Assembly: GCA_036703985.1 (NCBI GenBank)
Contig: DATNQN010000026.1
Location: 24,519 to 88,518, forward strand
Length of the DNA stretch: 64,000 nucleotides
Direction of reading: 5' to 3'
Origin: Leptolyngbyaceae cyanobacterium
GTDB lineage: Bacteria; Cyanobacteriota; Cyanobacteriia; Cyanobacteriales; Aerosakkonemataceae
This document shows, one piece after another, positions 63,797 through 64,000 of this stretch. Below the pieces are notes generated by a model. It did not search any database, had not been told where the DNA came from, and saw only the letters and a program-made list of their open reading frames with translations. The position numbers were made by a program, and so were the translations under genes. How positions within the stretch are numbered: the stretch's first letter is position 1; the number at the start of each line of letters is the position of its first letter.

Positions 63797-64000
63797 TCAA
63801 CCACTATCTTGAATCGATTGAATTCTAAAGTAAGCAATAGACAAAATATATTGACAGGTACAAGCACTGGTAATCGCCATTAAAATTCGTCTAGCACTCA
63901 CAGTAATTCTCGCTCCCAACTTCAGGAAATTCAGACGAATTGTGCCGATTGTGGCGCGAGCAAAAGAAGTTTTAGATAAACAACGATGACGAAAAGCTTG
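63797..64000 (-). pseudogene. C-terminal part of a DDE transposase (IS1380-like), runs off the window
   Basis: The minus strand is open from the window edge to TGA at 63797 (67 codons). ATIGTIRLNFLKLGARITVS and ARRILMAITSAC resemble the C-terminus of IS1380-type transposases. Whether the rest is intact lies outside the window. Confidence 0.55.

Noticed and set aside
1..64000. tRNA or rRNA genes
   Set aside because: I found no convincing cloverleaf or rRNA segment by eye; a covariance-model search would be decisive.

Overview
The window looks like cyanobacterial DNA, probably a plasmid or a plasmid-derived island of a filamentous or colonial species. HIP1 octamers (GCGATCGC) are frequent. Families typical of cyanobacteria occur: a cyanoexosortase-like protein, DUF2808 proteins, a VMAP-type N-terminal HTH on an NB-ARC protein, and an RppA/CopR-type two-component pair. 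From about 41 to 57 kb the genes are plasmid-like: a tyrosine recombinase, a DUF3854/DUF927-type helicase, four 22-bp iterons, a Rep-like protein and a KfrA-like protein.

Layout. 0.1-3.8 kb: two coupled unknown genes, an SDR oxidoreductase, MsrA and a truncated NERD gene. 3.8-41 kb: a large metal (most likely copper) handling island. It holds a DsbD/CcdA-like protein with two DUF1573 proteins, a lone exosortase, secreted His/Met-rich proteins, two MerR regulators, an HMA chaperone, a frameshifted and an intact CPC-type P1B ATPase, two double-cupredoxin proteins, two double-DUF305 (CopM-like) proteins, a membrane fusion protein with two HME-type RND pumps, two lipoproteins with YtkA/FixH-like features, a Cys-rich four-helix copper-storage protein, outer-membrane barrels, DUF2808 proteins, and a response regulator/histidine kinase pair at the end. 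41-57 kb: plasmid maintenance genes broken up by three TnpB genes and transposase scraps. 57-61 kb: a ferritin-like protein and a UppS-type prenyltransferase now separated by tnpB, beside a divergent NB-ARC gene. 61-64 kb: a decaying DNA-repair locus (Fpg, ATP-dependent ligase, DHH domain) and a transposase fragment at the window edge.

Two regulatory codes link the metal island. Twelve intergenic direct repeats, ATTTCAT-N4-ATTTCAT with an exact 11-bp period, lie upstream of twelve transcription units, including the response regulator itself; they are the natural candidate for its binding site. Five MerR-type promoters (a -35 like TTGACT, then CTCCA...GGAGA inside a 19-bp spacer) precede the CcdA-like operon, a small secreted protein, the merR gene and both copper ATPase operons. 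The intact copper ATPase carries both signals.

The most instructive structural observation is at 43.6-45.5 kb. Removing 43618-45459 restores one continuous reading frame from the helicase gene into the fragment beyond it, which gives base-level ends for a TnpB-only insertion and predicts its target.
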